A DNA stretch of 64,000 bases, from the NCBI RefSeq assembly GCF_013409745.1, contig NZ_JACCBH010000001.1:1488001-1552000 (forward strand), given 5' to 3'. The translations under genes and the position numbers were made by a program. The notes under the pieces were generated by a model. That model was not told the origin of the DNA. It saw only the letters and a list, made by a program, of their open reading frames with translations, and searched no databases. Each line of letters starts with the position of its first letter. Position 1 is the stretch's first letter. Below, piece by piece: positions 25,601 through 34,964 of this stretch. Source of the stretch: Microbacterium pseudoresistens. GTDB lineage: Bacteria > Actinomycetota > Actinomycetes > Actinomycetales > Microbacteriaceae.

Positions 25601-26152
25601 GGCGACGACGCCGCATGGCTTCGTGATGCGCTGGTCACGGACCAGGATGCGTGGGCCGCCGAGTTCGGTGCGGTGCACGATCCGAGCGGACTGGAGACCG
25701 AGCACAACGTGCTGCGCTACCAGGCTGTGCCCGTCACGGTGCGGTACGAGGGGGAGCGCGTCGCAGAGCTCGTGCGCGTGGCCGCCACCGGTATCCGCGC
25801 CGGTTCGCGCGTGACGGTGAGCGCCGCATCGCCCCTGCCTGCGGCCGTGCGCACCTGGCTGGGGGCGCACGATGTCGTCGTCACCGTCGAGGATGCGCAG
25901 GCCTGGGCGGCGCACGCCGGGCGGCTCGCAGTAGGCGACGGACGCGTGCGACTCATCGGCACCGCGGCATCAGAGACGGCCGAGGCGGTCGGCGGATCGC
26001 CGAGCCTCGCACTGTATGCGAACCCCGTCGTCGCGGCCGGGCGCGTGGAACTGCTCACCTTCGTGCGCGAGCAGGCCGTGTCGATCACGGCGCACCGCTT
26101 CGGCACCCCGCACCGGTACGACGTACCGCTGCTGGCGCCGATGCGCGACTGA
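22682..26152 (+). CDS. putA: Bifunctional proline dehydrogenase / L-glutamate gamma-semialdehyde dehydrogenase (PutA), copy 2
   Basis: 1156 residues, a paralogue of the copy at 7323 with the same domain order. The PRODH barrel (YVSIKVSSTVAPHSPW, INLDMEEYKDLDLT, GIVLQAYLPDALA, LIRRLEEGASQENFMSAVF) is followed by an ALDH domain with PPWNFPVAIPAG, AETSGKNAIIV (Glu725) and FGHAGQKCSAAS (Cys759), then NRGTTGAIVQRQPFGGWKKS. It is 70 residues shorter than copy 1, mainly in the linker between the two enzymes. It starts at ATG 22682, divergent from a LysR regulator, so this copy is probably inducible. Having two full-length copies 12 kb apart suggests duplication or different regulation. Confidence 0.95.
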   Translation: MTAAAPASSPAPFPGESTSSSSDLSALADDAVALVQRWLAESRDVPVDAAAERLAGVLRDESGLAFTVGFVDGVVRPEDTRVAARKLRELVSLTPRFLPAPLRGAIALGGALAPAFPGIVVPIARRVLRQMVRHLIVDARDAKLGSAIRRIRDAQDVKLNINLLGEAILGQDEASRRLEGTRRLLQRDDVDYVSIKVSSTVAPHSPWAFDQAVSHAAEALLPLYRIAAAGEKFINLDMEEYKDLDLTIAVFTSILDRAEFRDLEAGIVLQAYLPDALAAMRRLQEWAAARVADGGALIKVRVVKGANLPMETVDAESHGWPLATWSSKQETDSSYKAVLEYALRPEHIRHVRIGVAGHNLFDIALAWLLAEKRAVTEGVEFEMLLGMASAQASVVKRTVGSLLLYTPVVHPDEFDVAIAYLIRRLEEGASQENFMSAVFDLDAVPALFEREKARFLASVETVPAETPAPNRTQNRTEQAEPAPADGFANTPDTDPSLAPNRAWGDAIRGRMASSTLGNDTVAANTLVETAEVAATIARGAAAGEAWRALGAEGRAAILHRAGDMLEKRRADLLEVMGSEAGKVLEQGDPEVSEAIDFAHYYAESARRLADVDGATMRPVGLTVVTPPWNFPVAIPAGSTLSALAAGSPVIIKPARQARRSGAVMVEALWEAGVPRDVLQYVQLDGRELGEVLVSDPAVERIILTGGYETAELFRRFRPDLPLLAETSGKNAIIVTPSADLDLAAKDVAYSAFGHAGQKCSAASLVILVGSAARSGRFRRQLIDAVGAYAVGAPEDGTSRIGPLIGPAEGKLLSALTTLEPGQRWIIEPQRLDDAGALWRPGIREGVARGSEFHRVEYFGPVLGIMTAATLDDAIDIVNDIDYGLTSGLHALDEEEIQRWLSRIEAGNVYVNRGTTGAIVQRQPFGGWKKSSVGAGTKAGGPNYLVGLSDWDDAPVRSATAPDALTASAAELVEGDDAAWLRDALVTDQDAWAAEFGAVHDPSGLETEHNVLRYQAVPVTVRYEGERVAELVRVAATGIRAGSRVTVSAASPLPAAVRTWLGAHDVVVTVEDAQAWAAHAGRLAVGDGRVRLIGTAASETAEAVGGSPSLALYANPVVAAGRVELLTFVREQAVSITAHRFGTPHRYDVPLLAPMRD

Positions 26153-26155
26153 ACC

Positions 26156-26361
26156 GGGTCGGATGGCTGAAGGTCTCGTCATCCACGGGGACGGATGGCT
26201 GAGGCTCAGGGGACGGATGGCTGAGAACCACCCCCGCGGAGCCGGGGAACCCGCAGAATCTCGCGGCTTCGCTGGTCGGCGTTCAGCCATCCGTTCCCGT
26301 GGGGTGTGGGAGGTTCAGTCAGCTGTACCTCTGAGGGGCGGGACGCTCAGCCAGCCGTACC
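26156..26361. repeat. Six-unit intergenic repeat element, copy C
   Basis: Three forward and three inverted units; cores start at 26161, 26193, 26215 and 26283, 26315, 26347, spacings 32, 22, 68, 32 and 32. The shorter 22-bp step accounts for the 206-bp total and is a loss of one helical turn. It lies between the convergent putA2 and carboxylesterase genes. Confidence 0.85.
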
Positions 26362-26394
26362 GGTCGCGAGGGTGACGGTCATGCGTCCGGATGC

Positions 26395-27885
26395 TCAGAC
26401 CAGCGGCAGTGCGTCGTCGTAGGCGGTCGCCGACACCGTCGCCGTCGCCGGGTCCGCATCGAACACGCGAGACGTGCCCGGATCGGTCCGCCACTGCGGC
26501 CACCCCGGATCGTGGTCACGCACGAACGCCACAGCCGCACCATGCATCGCATCCGCGAGGCTCTGCGGCGGCGCATCGCCCGCGATGGCGGGCACGTGAT
26601 CCTCGTCGAGGCAGTCGAACCAGAACGGCACATCGAGGCAATGGCACGACCAGCCCTTCGTCGGCGACACCCACGCGAAACGGTACGCCCACGTCGCCGC
26701 ATCGCGGCGCGCCTCGGCCACGCGGGCGACGAGGGCGCGGAACACCGTGTCGGTGACGTAGCGCCCGAGCACCGCCGCCGTGCCCTTGCGCCGCTGCGGG
26801 CGGTTGGCATCGAGATACGCCCGCCGCACCCGCCGGTCGCGGAGGAAGCGTCCGAGCAGCAGCGGCGCCGGGATGAGCCGCAGTGTGCTCCGTGCCCTAT
26901 CGAGCGCCATCGTGAACTCGTCGTCAGTCGCGCCCAGCAGCAGGGGCTTGTCGGATCCGACGCCTGCTCGAAGTGCCTCGACGGTCGGGCGCGAGAGCAC
27001 ATCCCCGTCGATCACGGGACCCCACGGGAGTCCATCGGTGAGCACAGCCGTGGCCGCGGCGAGACCCTTCGCGCCGAGCAGCGAGGCCTCGGGCTGGTGC
27101 TTGCGAAGCATCCCTTCGCGCACGCTGCGGAAGCCGGCCAGATCGGGGGCGCATCCGACCAGCTCGGCCAGGCGGCGACTGCGCGCCTGCACCCGCTTGC
27201 GCGGCAGGTCGGCCAGCGCCGGCGAGAGGGCGATGGCGGCGTCGAACAGGTGCTGGGCGCGCTCCATCCCGAGCAGCCGCAGCACGGCACCGCCGCCGGC
27301 CGACTGCCCGGCGATCGTGACGCGATCGGGGTCGCCGCCGAAGGCTGCGACGTTGCGCTGCACCCACTCCAGCGCCGCGAGCCAGTCGAGCACCCCGCGG
27401 TTGGCGGGCGCGCCGTCGATCCACCCGAAGCCGTCGAAGCCGAGCCGGTACGAGATCGACACCGTCACGACACCGTCGCGAGTGAAGGCGCGCCCGTCGT
27501 ACCAGGGGCTCGCGGGTGAGCCGTCGACGTAACCGCCGCCGTGGATCCACACCATGACCGGCAGGCCCGCGCCGTCGGGTGACAGTGCGGGCGAGGGCGT
27601 GAACACGTTCACGTTCAGCGTCGAGGCGCCGGGGATGCTGGGCTCGGGAATGAGCGTGGGCCCGGTGTCGCCGCGTTGCGCGGTGGGGCCGTAGGTGGTC
27701 GCGTCGCGCACCTCGGTCCAGGGTGCGGGCGGCACGGGGGCGAGAAACCGTCGTGACCCGGTCGGCGCCTTTGCGAAGGGGATGCCGAGGAAGGCCGCCG
27801 ACGATCCGGCTGCGCCCGGCTCGCCCCGCCACATCCCCCGCACGGGCCCGGATGCAGTGGTGACCACGGGCCCAGATGCACTCAT
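26395..27885 (-). CDS. Type B carboxylesterase / lipase family protein
   Basis: 496 residues. Family signatures: FLGIPFAKAPTGSRRFLAPVPP, VMVWIHGGGYVDGS (oxyanion hole), nucleophile elbow VTIAGQSAGGGAVLRLL, the second acidic catalytic region TDDEFTM and His in WSCHCLDVPFWF. Members hydrolyse carboxylic esters including some drugs and pesticides; the natural substrate is unknown. No signal peptide is evident. ATG 27885 is supported by a TACGCT hexamer 7 nt upstream, against a longer frame starting at 27936. It is a single-gene unit, convergent with putA2. Confidence 0.9.
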   Translation of the reverse strand: MSASGPVVTTASGPVRGMWRGEPGAAGSSAAFLGIPFAKAPTGSRRFLAPVPPAPWTEVRDATTYGPTAQRGDTGPTLIPEPSIPGASTLNVNVFTPSPALSPDGAGLPVMVWIHGGGYVDGSPASPWYDGRAFTRDGVVTVSISYRLGFDGFGWIDGAPANRGVLDWLAALEWVQRNVAAFGGDPDRVTIAGQSAGGGAVLRLLGMERAQHLFDAAIALSPALADLPRKRVQARSRRLAELVGCAPDLAGFRSVREGMLRKHQPEASLLGAKGLAAATAVLTDGLPWGPVIDGDVLSRPTVEALRAGVGSDKPLLLGATDDEFTMALDRARSTLRLIPAPLLLGRFLRDRRVRRAYLDANRPQRRKGTAAVLGRYVTDTVFRALVARVAEARRDAATWAYRFAWVSPTKGWSCHCLDVPFWFDCLDEDHVPAIAGDAPPQSLADAMHGAAVAFVRDHDPGWPQWRTDPGTSRVFDADPATATVSATAYDDALPLV

Positions 27886-27892
27886 ACCCGCC

Positions 27893-27898
27893 AGCGTA
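27893..27898 (-). promoter_or_regulatory. -10 element TACGCT for the carboxylesterase gene
   Basis: TACGCT on the minus strand, seven bases, then ATG 27885: a leaderless arrangement. Confidence 0.5.
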
Positions 27899-28061
27899 TC
27901 GGCGCCCGGAGGTCGGTGCGTCCGCCTGAGCGGCATCTCGTGTGACCTCGTGGCGATCTACGTTCCGGAGGTGACAGGACACGCCATACAGTGCGGCACG
28001 ATGCGGCAGAAAGTGCTACCTCGGGAAGCAACGGACGCGAGTGGATGCGGGGGCGCGGGGA

Positions 28062-28589
28062 TCAGGCGAGCCGGCGGACGCGACGACGCTCGCGCAGCCG
28101 CAGGCCGGGACGCTCGTCGACCTTCACGCCACCGTCCTCGAGCCAGCCGTGGCGTTGGTAGAACGTCTCGGCGCGCGCATTCCCCGCCAGCACCCACAGG
28201 TACGCCGAGGCGTGCCCTTCGGCGCGGAACGCCGCCTCGACCGCGGTGATCAGTGCGTGCCCCGCGCCCTGCCCGTACGCCTCGGGATGCGCATAGACGC
28301 CCCAGAGCTCGGCTCCGGCCGGCGCGTCGGCATCCCTCGCCTCGCCGAACGACGCCCACCCCAGGATGCGCCGCTCGCGCTCGGCGACGATCGTGCGGCC
28401 GCGGTGCGCGGCCGCACCGTCGGGGGCGTCGCCGGAGAGGATGCGGAGCCACCCCTCCTCGCGCTGCGTGACGGAGAGGTCATCGAGCACCGCCTGCGGC
28501 ATGAGCCCCCGGTACGCGGCCTGCCACGACCGCACGTGCACGACGGCGATGCCGTGCGCGTCGTCGACGGTCGCCTCTCGGATCAGCAT
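28062..28589 (-). CDS. GNAT family N-acetyltransferase
   Basis: 175 residues. IREATVDDAHGIAVVHVRSWQAAYRGLMPQ is the typical start of this acetyltransferase subgroup, LWGVYAHPEAYGQGAGHALI holds the acetyl-CoA loop (GQGAGHAL), and AYLWVLAGNARAETFYQRHGW is the C-terminal motif. The last 15 residues are strongly basic. The substrate is unknown. ATG 28589 is preceded at six bases by TAGGCT. It is unrelated in context to the gal genes upstream, from which it is separated by a hairpin region. Confidence 0.87.
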   Translation of the reverse strand: MLIREATVDDAHGIAVVHVRSWQAAYRGLMPQAVLDDLSVTQREEGWLRILSGDAPDGAAAHRGRTIVAERERRILGWASFGEARDADAPAGAELWGVYAHPEAYGQGAGHALITAVEAAFRAEGHASAYLWVLAGNARAETFYQRHGWLEDGGVKVDERPGLRLRERRRVRRLA

Positions 28590-28595
28590 CCGTCG

Positions 28596-28601
28596 AGCCT
28601 A
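28596..28601 (-). promoter_or_regulatory. -10 element TAGGCT for the acetyltransferase gene
   Basis: TAGGCT on the minus strand, six bases, then ATG 28589. Confidence 0.6.
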
Positions 28602-28621
28602 TCCGTGGGCGTCCGCATCCC

Positions 28622-28697
28622 GAGTGCGCGGACTATCGCCGAATGCACGGGCTCTTTCCGCGAACAAGCCGTGCACTCGCCGACAAGCCGCGCACTC
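28622..28697. repeat. Nested inverted repeat between galE and the acetyltransferase
   Basis: Outer arms GAGTGCGCGG (28622-28631) and CCGCGCACTC (28688-28697) are perfectly complementary. Inner arms GAATGCACGG (28641-28650) and CCGTGCACTC (28669-28678) pair with one mismatch. Both pairs share the centre 28659.5 and the words are offset by 19 bp, as at 2717 and 20753. It may end the gal transcript. Confidence 0.7.
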
Positions 28698-28699
28698 GC

Positions 28700-28743
28700 G
28701 GGAGGGGAAAGGAACGGAGGGGGCGGGGAGGGGAGGAGGAGGA
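28700..28743. other. Purine-rich G-run tract, possible G-quadruplex
   Basis: 44 bases on the plus strand with only two pyrimidines, including GGGGGCGGGGAGGGGAGG. Four G-runs with one-base loops could form a quadruplex. It sits 5 bp beyond the 3' end of galE, so the gal mRNA carries the C-rich strand. Confidence 0.6.
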
Positions 28744-28748
28744 TAGTC

Positions 28749-29726
<978 letters not shown>

Positions 29727-29776
29727 GCGTCTCCTCTCCTCGCGCGGATGCGCGCCTGCCATTCTTCCAGGTGAGC

Positions 29777-30951
<1,175 letters not shown>

Positions 30952-30952
<1 letters not shown>

Positions 30953-32089
30953 CAGGCGCTCACGCCCTCGACGGCTTCGCGCAGCCGGGCGGCGGCGGTC
31001 TCGGGGGTGATGTCGCCGATCCACGCGCCCATCGCGGCTTCGGAGCCGGCGAGGTATTTGAGCTTGTCGGCCGCACGGCGCGGCGAGGTGAGCTCGAGGC
31101 GCATCCGCACCGTGTCGCGCCCGGTCGCGACGGGTGCCTGGTGCCAGGCGGCGATGTACGGGGTGGGCGAGTCGTACAGCGCATCGACGCCGCGCAGCAG
31201 GCGCAGGAAGAACGGGGCGAGTTCATCGCGCTCGGCGGCCGTGAGCCCGGCGAAGTCGGCGACGTGACGATGCGGCAGCACGTGCACTTCGACGGGCCAC
31301 CGTGCGGCGAAGGGCACGAAGGCGGTCCAGTGCTCGCCGCGCAGCACGACGCGCTCGCCGGCCTGCTCGGTGGCGAGCACGTCGGCGAACAGATCCGCCC
31401 CGGGATGCGCGCCCTCGTAGGCCGCGATGCGCTCGAGCAGGCGCCGGGTGCGCGGGGTGAGGAAGGGGTAGGCGTAGATCTGGCCATGCGGATGCGGCAG
31501 CGTCACGCCGATCTCCCGCCCCCGGGTTCTCGAACGGGAACACCTGGGCGACGCCGGGCAGGGCCGACAGCGCCGCCGTGCGATCGGCCCATGCCTCGAT
31601 CACGGTGCGCGCGCGCACGGGGGTGAGCGTGCCGAACGAGCCCTCGTGCTCGGGCGAGAAGCACACGACCTCGCAGCGTCCGAACGAGGGTGCCGTGGCA
31701 TCGAGGCCGAGGGGCTGCGGATCGAGAGGTGCCGCATCCGCGCCAGGCAGTCCTGGTCCGAACGAGGGCGAGCGGTTCTCGAACACGGCGACGTCGTAAC
31801 GGTCGGGCACCTCGGAGGGGTTCGTCGGGGTCTGCGGGGCGAGGGGGTCGAGCTCGGCGGGCGGCAGGAAGGCGCGGTTCTGCCGTGCGGCGGCGATCGA
31901 GATCCAGTCGCCGGTGAGCACGTCGAAGCGCATGGTGGCCGTGTCGGGACGGGCGTCGAGCGTGCGGGCGTCGATGCGGCGCTCGGCGGGCAGGGTCGTG
32001 CCCGGATCGTCGTAGTAGAACAGCTCGCGCCCGTCGGCGAGCCGCGTGCTCCGCTTCACGACGCCGGCGCCGAGTCGCTCGATGCTCAC
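30952..32089 (-). pseudogene. galT: Galactose-1-phosphate uridylyltransferase, interrupted by a +1 frameshift
   Basis: The N-terminal part (GTG 32089 to about 31520) reads through TMRFDVLTGDWISIAAARQNRAF and EVVCFSPEHEGSFG to VFPFENPGAG, where GalT proteins normally continue ENRGAEIGVTLPHPHGQ. That continuation (TLPHPHGQIYAYPFLTPR with the catalytic HPH) is present one frame over and runs to 30952. The shift falls in the GC homopolymer patch at about 31514-31526 and fits one extra base. It is either a true mutation that inactivates Leloir metabolism or an assembly error. Start 32089 is supported by a -10 hexamer six bases upstream; the frame open to 32203 crosses operators of the divergent pump gene. 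Confidence 0.85.
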
Positions 32090-32095
32090 CCCTTC

Positions 32096-32101
32096 ACGGT
32101 A
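32096..32101 (-). promoter_or_regulatory. -10 element TACCGT for the gal genes
   Basis: TACCGT on the minus strand, six bases (GAAGGG), then GTG 32089. Confidence 0.45.
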
Positions 32102-32160
32102 GTGCCGCGCGCGGCCGAGACGGATTCCGCCGGATCGGGAATGGTTGACGTCCATCATCA

Positions 32161-32204
32161 GTTGCAAAGAATCAACTAATGATTTATGGTTGAGCAAGAT
32201 CAAC
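32161..32204 (+). promoter_or_regulatory. MFS pump promoter with two tandem palindromic operators
   Basis: Promoter TTGCAA (32162-32167), 17-bp spacer, TATGGT (32185-32190). Operator 1, GTTG-N8-CAAC at 32161-32176, covers the -35. Operator 2, GTTG-N8-CAAC at 32189-32204, begins in the -10 and extends past it. The two sites are 28 bp apart. They are fit for repression by a MarR-type protein, most likely the one encoded at 33941. Confidence 0.7.
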
Positions 32205-32229
32205 CTTTCCTACTCAGGAGCATCCCCTT

Positions 32230-33939
32230 TTGAACGTCACCGCACCATCCGTGGAATCGCCGCGCTCCGCGCGTGAAGTCTTCACCGCCATCTCCGGTCT
32301 CATCGTCGGCATGTTCGTCGCCGTGCTCTCGGGCACGGTCGTCTCGACCTCGTTGCCGGTCATCGTCGCCGACCTCGGCGGCACGCAGTCCCAGTACACC
32401 TGGGTCATCACCGCCAGCCTCCTGGCCACCGCCGTCTCGACCCCCATCTGGGGCAAGCTGGCCGACCTCGTCGACCGCAAGGTGCTCGTGCAGCTCTCGC
32501 TCGCCCTGTTCACCGTGGGCACCGTGATCGCCGGCTTCTCCACCGACATGAACATGCTCATCGCCGTGCGCGTCGTGCAGGGCCTCGGCGTGGGCGGTCT
32601 CATGTCGCTCGTCATGATCGCCGTCGCCCTGATCATCTCGCCGCGCGAGCGCGGAAAGTACATGGGCGTCGTCGGCGGCATCATGGCCCTCGGCACGATC
32701 GGCGGACCGCTGCTGGGCGGATTCATCACCGACGCGATGGGCTGGCGGGCCAACTTCTTCGTCGGCGTGCCGTTCGCCGTCATCGCCCTCCTCCTGCTGC
32801 AGTTCACGCTGCACCTGCCCAAGCCCGACAAGGCGCGCGTCTCCATCGACTACATGGGCATCGTGCTGCTGGCGGTCGGCGTGTCGACCCTGCTCATCTG
32901 GGTGTCGATGGGCGGCAACCAGTTCGACTGGGACTCCTCGACCAGCCTGACCCTCGGCGTCATCGCCGTGGTCGCCATCCTCGCCTTCATCGCGGTGGAG
33001 TTCTTCGTGAAGGAACCCATCGTGCCGATGTCGTTGTTCCGCAACCGCACCTTCACCCTCTCGGTGATCGCCTCGATCGCGATCGGCGTGTCGATGTTCG
33101 CCACCTCGGTGTTCCTCGCGCAGTACTTCCAGCTCGCCCGTGGCGCCACGCCCACCGAGTCTGGTCTGATGACCATCCCGATGATCATCGGCCAGATGGG
33201 TTCGTCGATCATCATCGGCCAGCTGGTGAGCCGCTTCGGCAAGTGGAAGGGCTGGATGATCACCGGCTCCGTGCTCACGGTCGCCGGCGTCAGCCTCATG
33301 TCGACGCTGCGCTACGACACCCCGTTCCCGCTCGTGGCGGCCTTCATGGTGGTGCTGGGCGCGGGTCTGGGCATGGTCATGCAGAACCTCACCCTCATCG
33401 TGCAGAACGACACCCCGCCCACGCAGCTGGGGGCGGCCTCGTCGAACGTCAACTTCTTCCGCACGATCGCCGGCACCATCGGCGTCACGGTGATGGGCTC
33501 GATCCTGTCCACGAGCGTGGCGACGCACGTCACCGACGGCCTGTCGGGCTTCACGCCCACCTCGCCGGATGAGATCGACGCGCTCAAGAGCCTCTCCACG
33601 GGCAATGTGCCGAAGATGTCGGAGCTGCCCGAGACCATCCGCACCATCGTGGAGTCGGCGTACGGCCACGGCATCGCCGAGGCGTTCATGGTCGCCATCC
33701 CGCTCGCGGTGCTCGCCGTGATCGCGATCGCGTTCATCCGCAACAAGCCGCTGTCGACGAAGAACGCCGCCGAGCAGCTGCGCGCGCAGGCCGAGGAGTC
33801 GGTGATCGAGGTCGCCGAGGCCGAGGTGGCCGCGTCGCTGAACACCGGCAGCGTCCTGATCGGCAACTCGGATGCGGCGACGCAGACCGAGCGCCCCGTG
33901 GCCGTGCTCGAGCGCGACGACGAGGAGCGGGGGCGCTGA
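32230..33939 (+). CDS. DHA2-type MFS multidrug efflux transporter (EmrB/QacA-like)
   Basis: 569 residues with about 14 membrane segments. Landmarks are the N-terminal helix FTAISGLIVGMFVAVLSGTVVSTSLPVIVADLG, the motif WGKLADLVDRKVLVQLSL, motif C-like GGIMALGTIGGPLLGGFIT and LFRNRTFTLSVIAS. The C-terminal 60 residues are cytoplasmic. DHA2 proteins export drugs and antiseptics with proton antiport; the substrate here is unknown. The start is TTG 32230 with an AGGAG ribosome site 9 nt upstream. A MarR gene follows one base after the stop, forming a pump-regulator operon behind an operator-covered promoter. Confidence 0.93.
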   Translation: MNVTAPSVESPRSAREVFTAISGLIVGMFVAVLSGTVVSTSLPVIVADLGGTQSQYTWVITASLLATAVSTPIWGKLADLVDRKVLVQLSLALFTVGTVIAGFSTDMNMLIAVRVVQGLGVGGLMSLVMIAVALIISPRERGKYMGVVGGIMALGTIGGPLLGGFITDAMGWRANFFVGVPFAVIALLLLQFTLHLPKPDKARVSIDYMGIVLLAVGVSTLLIWVSMGGNQFDWDSSTSLTLGVIAVVAILAFIAVEFFVKEPIVPMSLFRNRTFTLSVIASIAIGVSMFATSVFLAQYFQLARGATPTESGLMTIPMIIGQMGSSIIIGQLVSRFGKWKGWMITGSVLTVAGVSLMSTLRYDTPFPLVAAFMVVLGAGLGMVMQNLTLIVQNDTPPTQLGAASSNVNFFRTIAGTIGVTVMGSILSTSVATHVTDGLSGFTPTSPDEIDALKSLSTGNVPKMSELPETIRTIVESAYGHGIAEAFMVAIPLAVLAVIAIAFIRNKPLSTKNAAEQLRAQAEESVIEVAEAEVAASLNTGSVLIGNSDAATQTERPVAVLERDDEERGR

Positions 33940-33940
33940 C

Positions 33941-34399
33941 ATGGCGACCGTCGAGAGCGTGGCGCACGACGAGGATCTCGATGAGGTGCTCGCCGAGTTC
34001 CAGGGCGACCTGAACCTCATCTTCACGCGCGCCCGGTCGCTGTGGAAGGAATCCGCGGCGCGGATCCATCCCGATCTGCAGCCGGCCGGGTACAAGCTGC
34101 TCTCGCACATCGCCCGCGCCGGCAGCGCCAGCGCGCACCTGCTCTCCGAGCGGTTCGAGCTGGACAAGTCGGCCGTCAGCAGGCAGATCCGGATGCTCGA
34201 GGATCTCGGGCTCGTGGCCTCTCGTCCGGATGAGCACGACGGCCGGCTGCGGGTGCTCACCGCGACGGCCGAGGCCGAGGCTGCGCTCGTCGGGGTGCGG
34301 CGCGCCCACGTCGACCGCCTGCGTCGCATCCTCGCCGAGCTGACGCCGGAGGAGCTTCGCGCGGCGTCGAAGGTGTTCCGTCTCCTCGCCGAGGTCTGA
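33941..34399 (+). CDS. MarR family transcriptional regulator of the DHA2 pump
   Basis: 152 residues. HPDLQPAGYKLLSHIARAG, then the helix-turn-helix SAHLLSERFELDKSAVSRQIRMLEDLGLVASRPDEHDGRLRVLTAT with the D-G-R wing. It follows the pump stop by one base, so it is in the same transcript. It is the most likely ligand of the two operators at 32161-32204, which would make the operon self-repressed and drug-inducible; this is inference from layout. Confidence 0.9.
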   Translation: MATVESVAHDEDLDEVLAEFQGDLNLIFTRARSLWKESAARIHPDLQPAGYKLLSHIARAGSASAHLLSERFELDKSAVSRQIRMLEDLGLVASRPDEHDGRLRVLTATAEAEAALVGVRRAHVDRLRRILAELTPEELRAASKVFRLLAEV

Positions 34400-34457
34400 C
34401 CCCTCTGCACGATTCTCGCGCCCCGTCATCGGACGTTCCGATGGCGGGGCGCGGCCG

Positions 34458-34463
34458 TACACT
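34458..34463 (+). promoter_or_regulatory. -10 element TACACT for the second MarR gene
   Basis: TACACT, six bases, ATG 34470. It shows that this regulator gene has its own leaderless promoter apart from the pump operon. Confidence 0.6.
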
Positions 34464-34469
34464 GGCGGC

Positions 34470-34925
34470 ATGAGTGCCGAATCCGATGACGCCACGGGCT
34501 CGTCGCTCGATCAGGCCGTCGCGCGAGTGGAGCACGAGCTCGGCCGGCTGTTCGCGCGCATCCGCATCGGGTGGCGCGAGGCCGCGGCCACCGTGCATCC
34601 CGAACTGCAGCCGCTGGGCTACCAGGTGCTCACCTCGATCGTCAGCGGCAAGGCCACCACGGCGGGCGAGATCATCGAACGTCTGCAGACCGACAAGTCG
34701 GCGATCAGTCGTCATGTCCGCCAGTTGGAGCAGCTGGGGCTCATCGAGAGCGTGCGCGATCCCGACGACCGGCGGATGCGTCGACTCGTCGCCACGCCGC
34801 TCGCCCAGGAGAGGGTGGCGGAGGCGAGAGCCGCCTACGAGGGCCGCCTCGGCGATCGGTTGCGCTCCTGGTCGGTCGAAGACCTCGACCACTTCCTCGC
34901 CCTGCTCGACGACTTCGGTCGCTGA
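34470..34925 (+). CDS. MarR family transcriptional regulator, second copy
   Basis: 151 residues, similar in plan to the preceding regulator: HPELQPLGYQVLTSIVSGKATTAGEIIERLQTDKSAISRHVRQLEQLGLIESVRDPDDRRMRRLVATPLAQ. The shared AATVHPELQP/AARIHPDLQP lead-in points to gene duplication. It has its own promoter and no pump of its own nearby; its target is not obvious. It could cross-regulate the DHA2 pump or the sugar isomerase-like gene that follows 39 bp downstream. Confidence 0.88.
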   Translation: MSAESDDATGSSLDQAVARVEHELGRLFARIRIGWREAAATVHPELQPLGYQVLTSIVSGKATTAGEIIERLQTDKSAISRHVRQLEQLGLIESVRDPDDRRMRRLVATPLAQERVAEARAAYEGRLGDRLRSWSVEDLDHFLALLDDFGR

Positions 34926-34964
34926 ACGCTGCCGCCGCGCGGCAGCGCATGTCAGGGTGGGTGG

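Noticed and set aside
32089..32203. Upstream extension of galT to an ATG at 32203
   Set aside because: The extra 38 codons cover the operators of the divergent pump gene and do not resemble GalT; a -10 hexamer six bases before GTG 32089 supports the shorter form.
32200..34410. Long minus-strand frame opposite the DHA2 pump and its MarR gene
   Set aside because: The translation is His/Asp/Gly-rich and repetitive, a typical antisense artefact; both plus-strand genes show clear family motifs.
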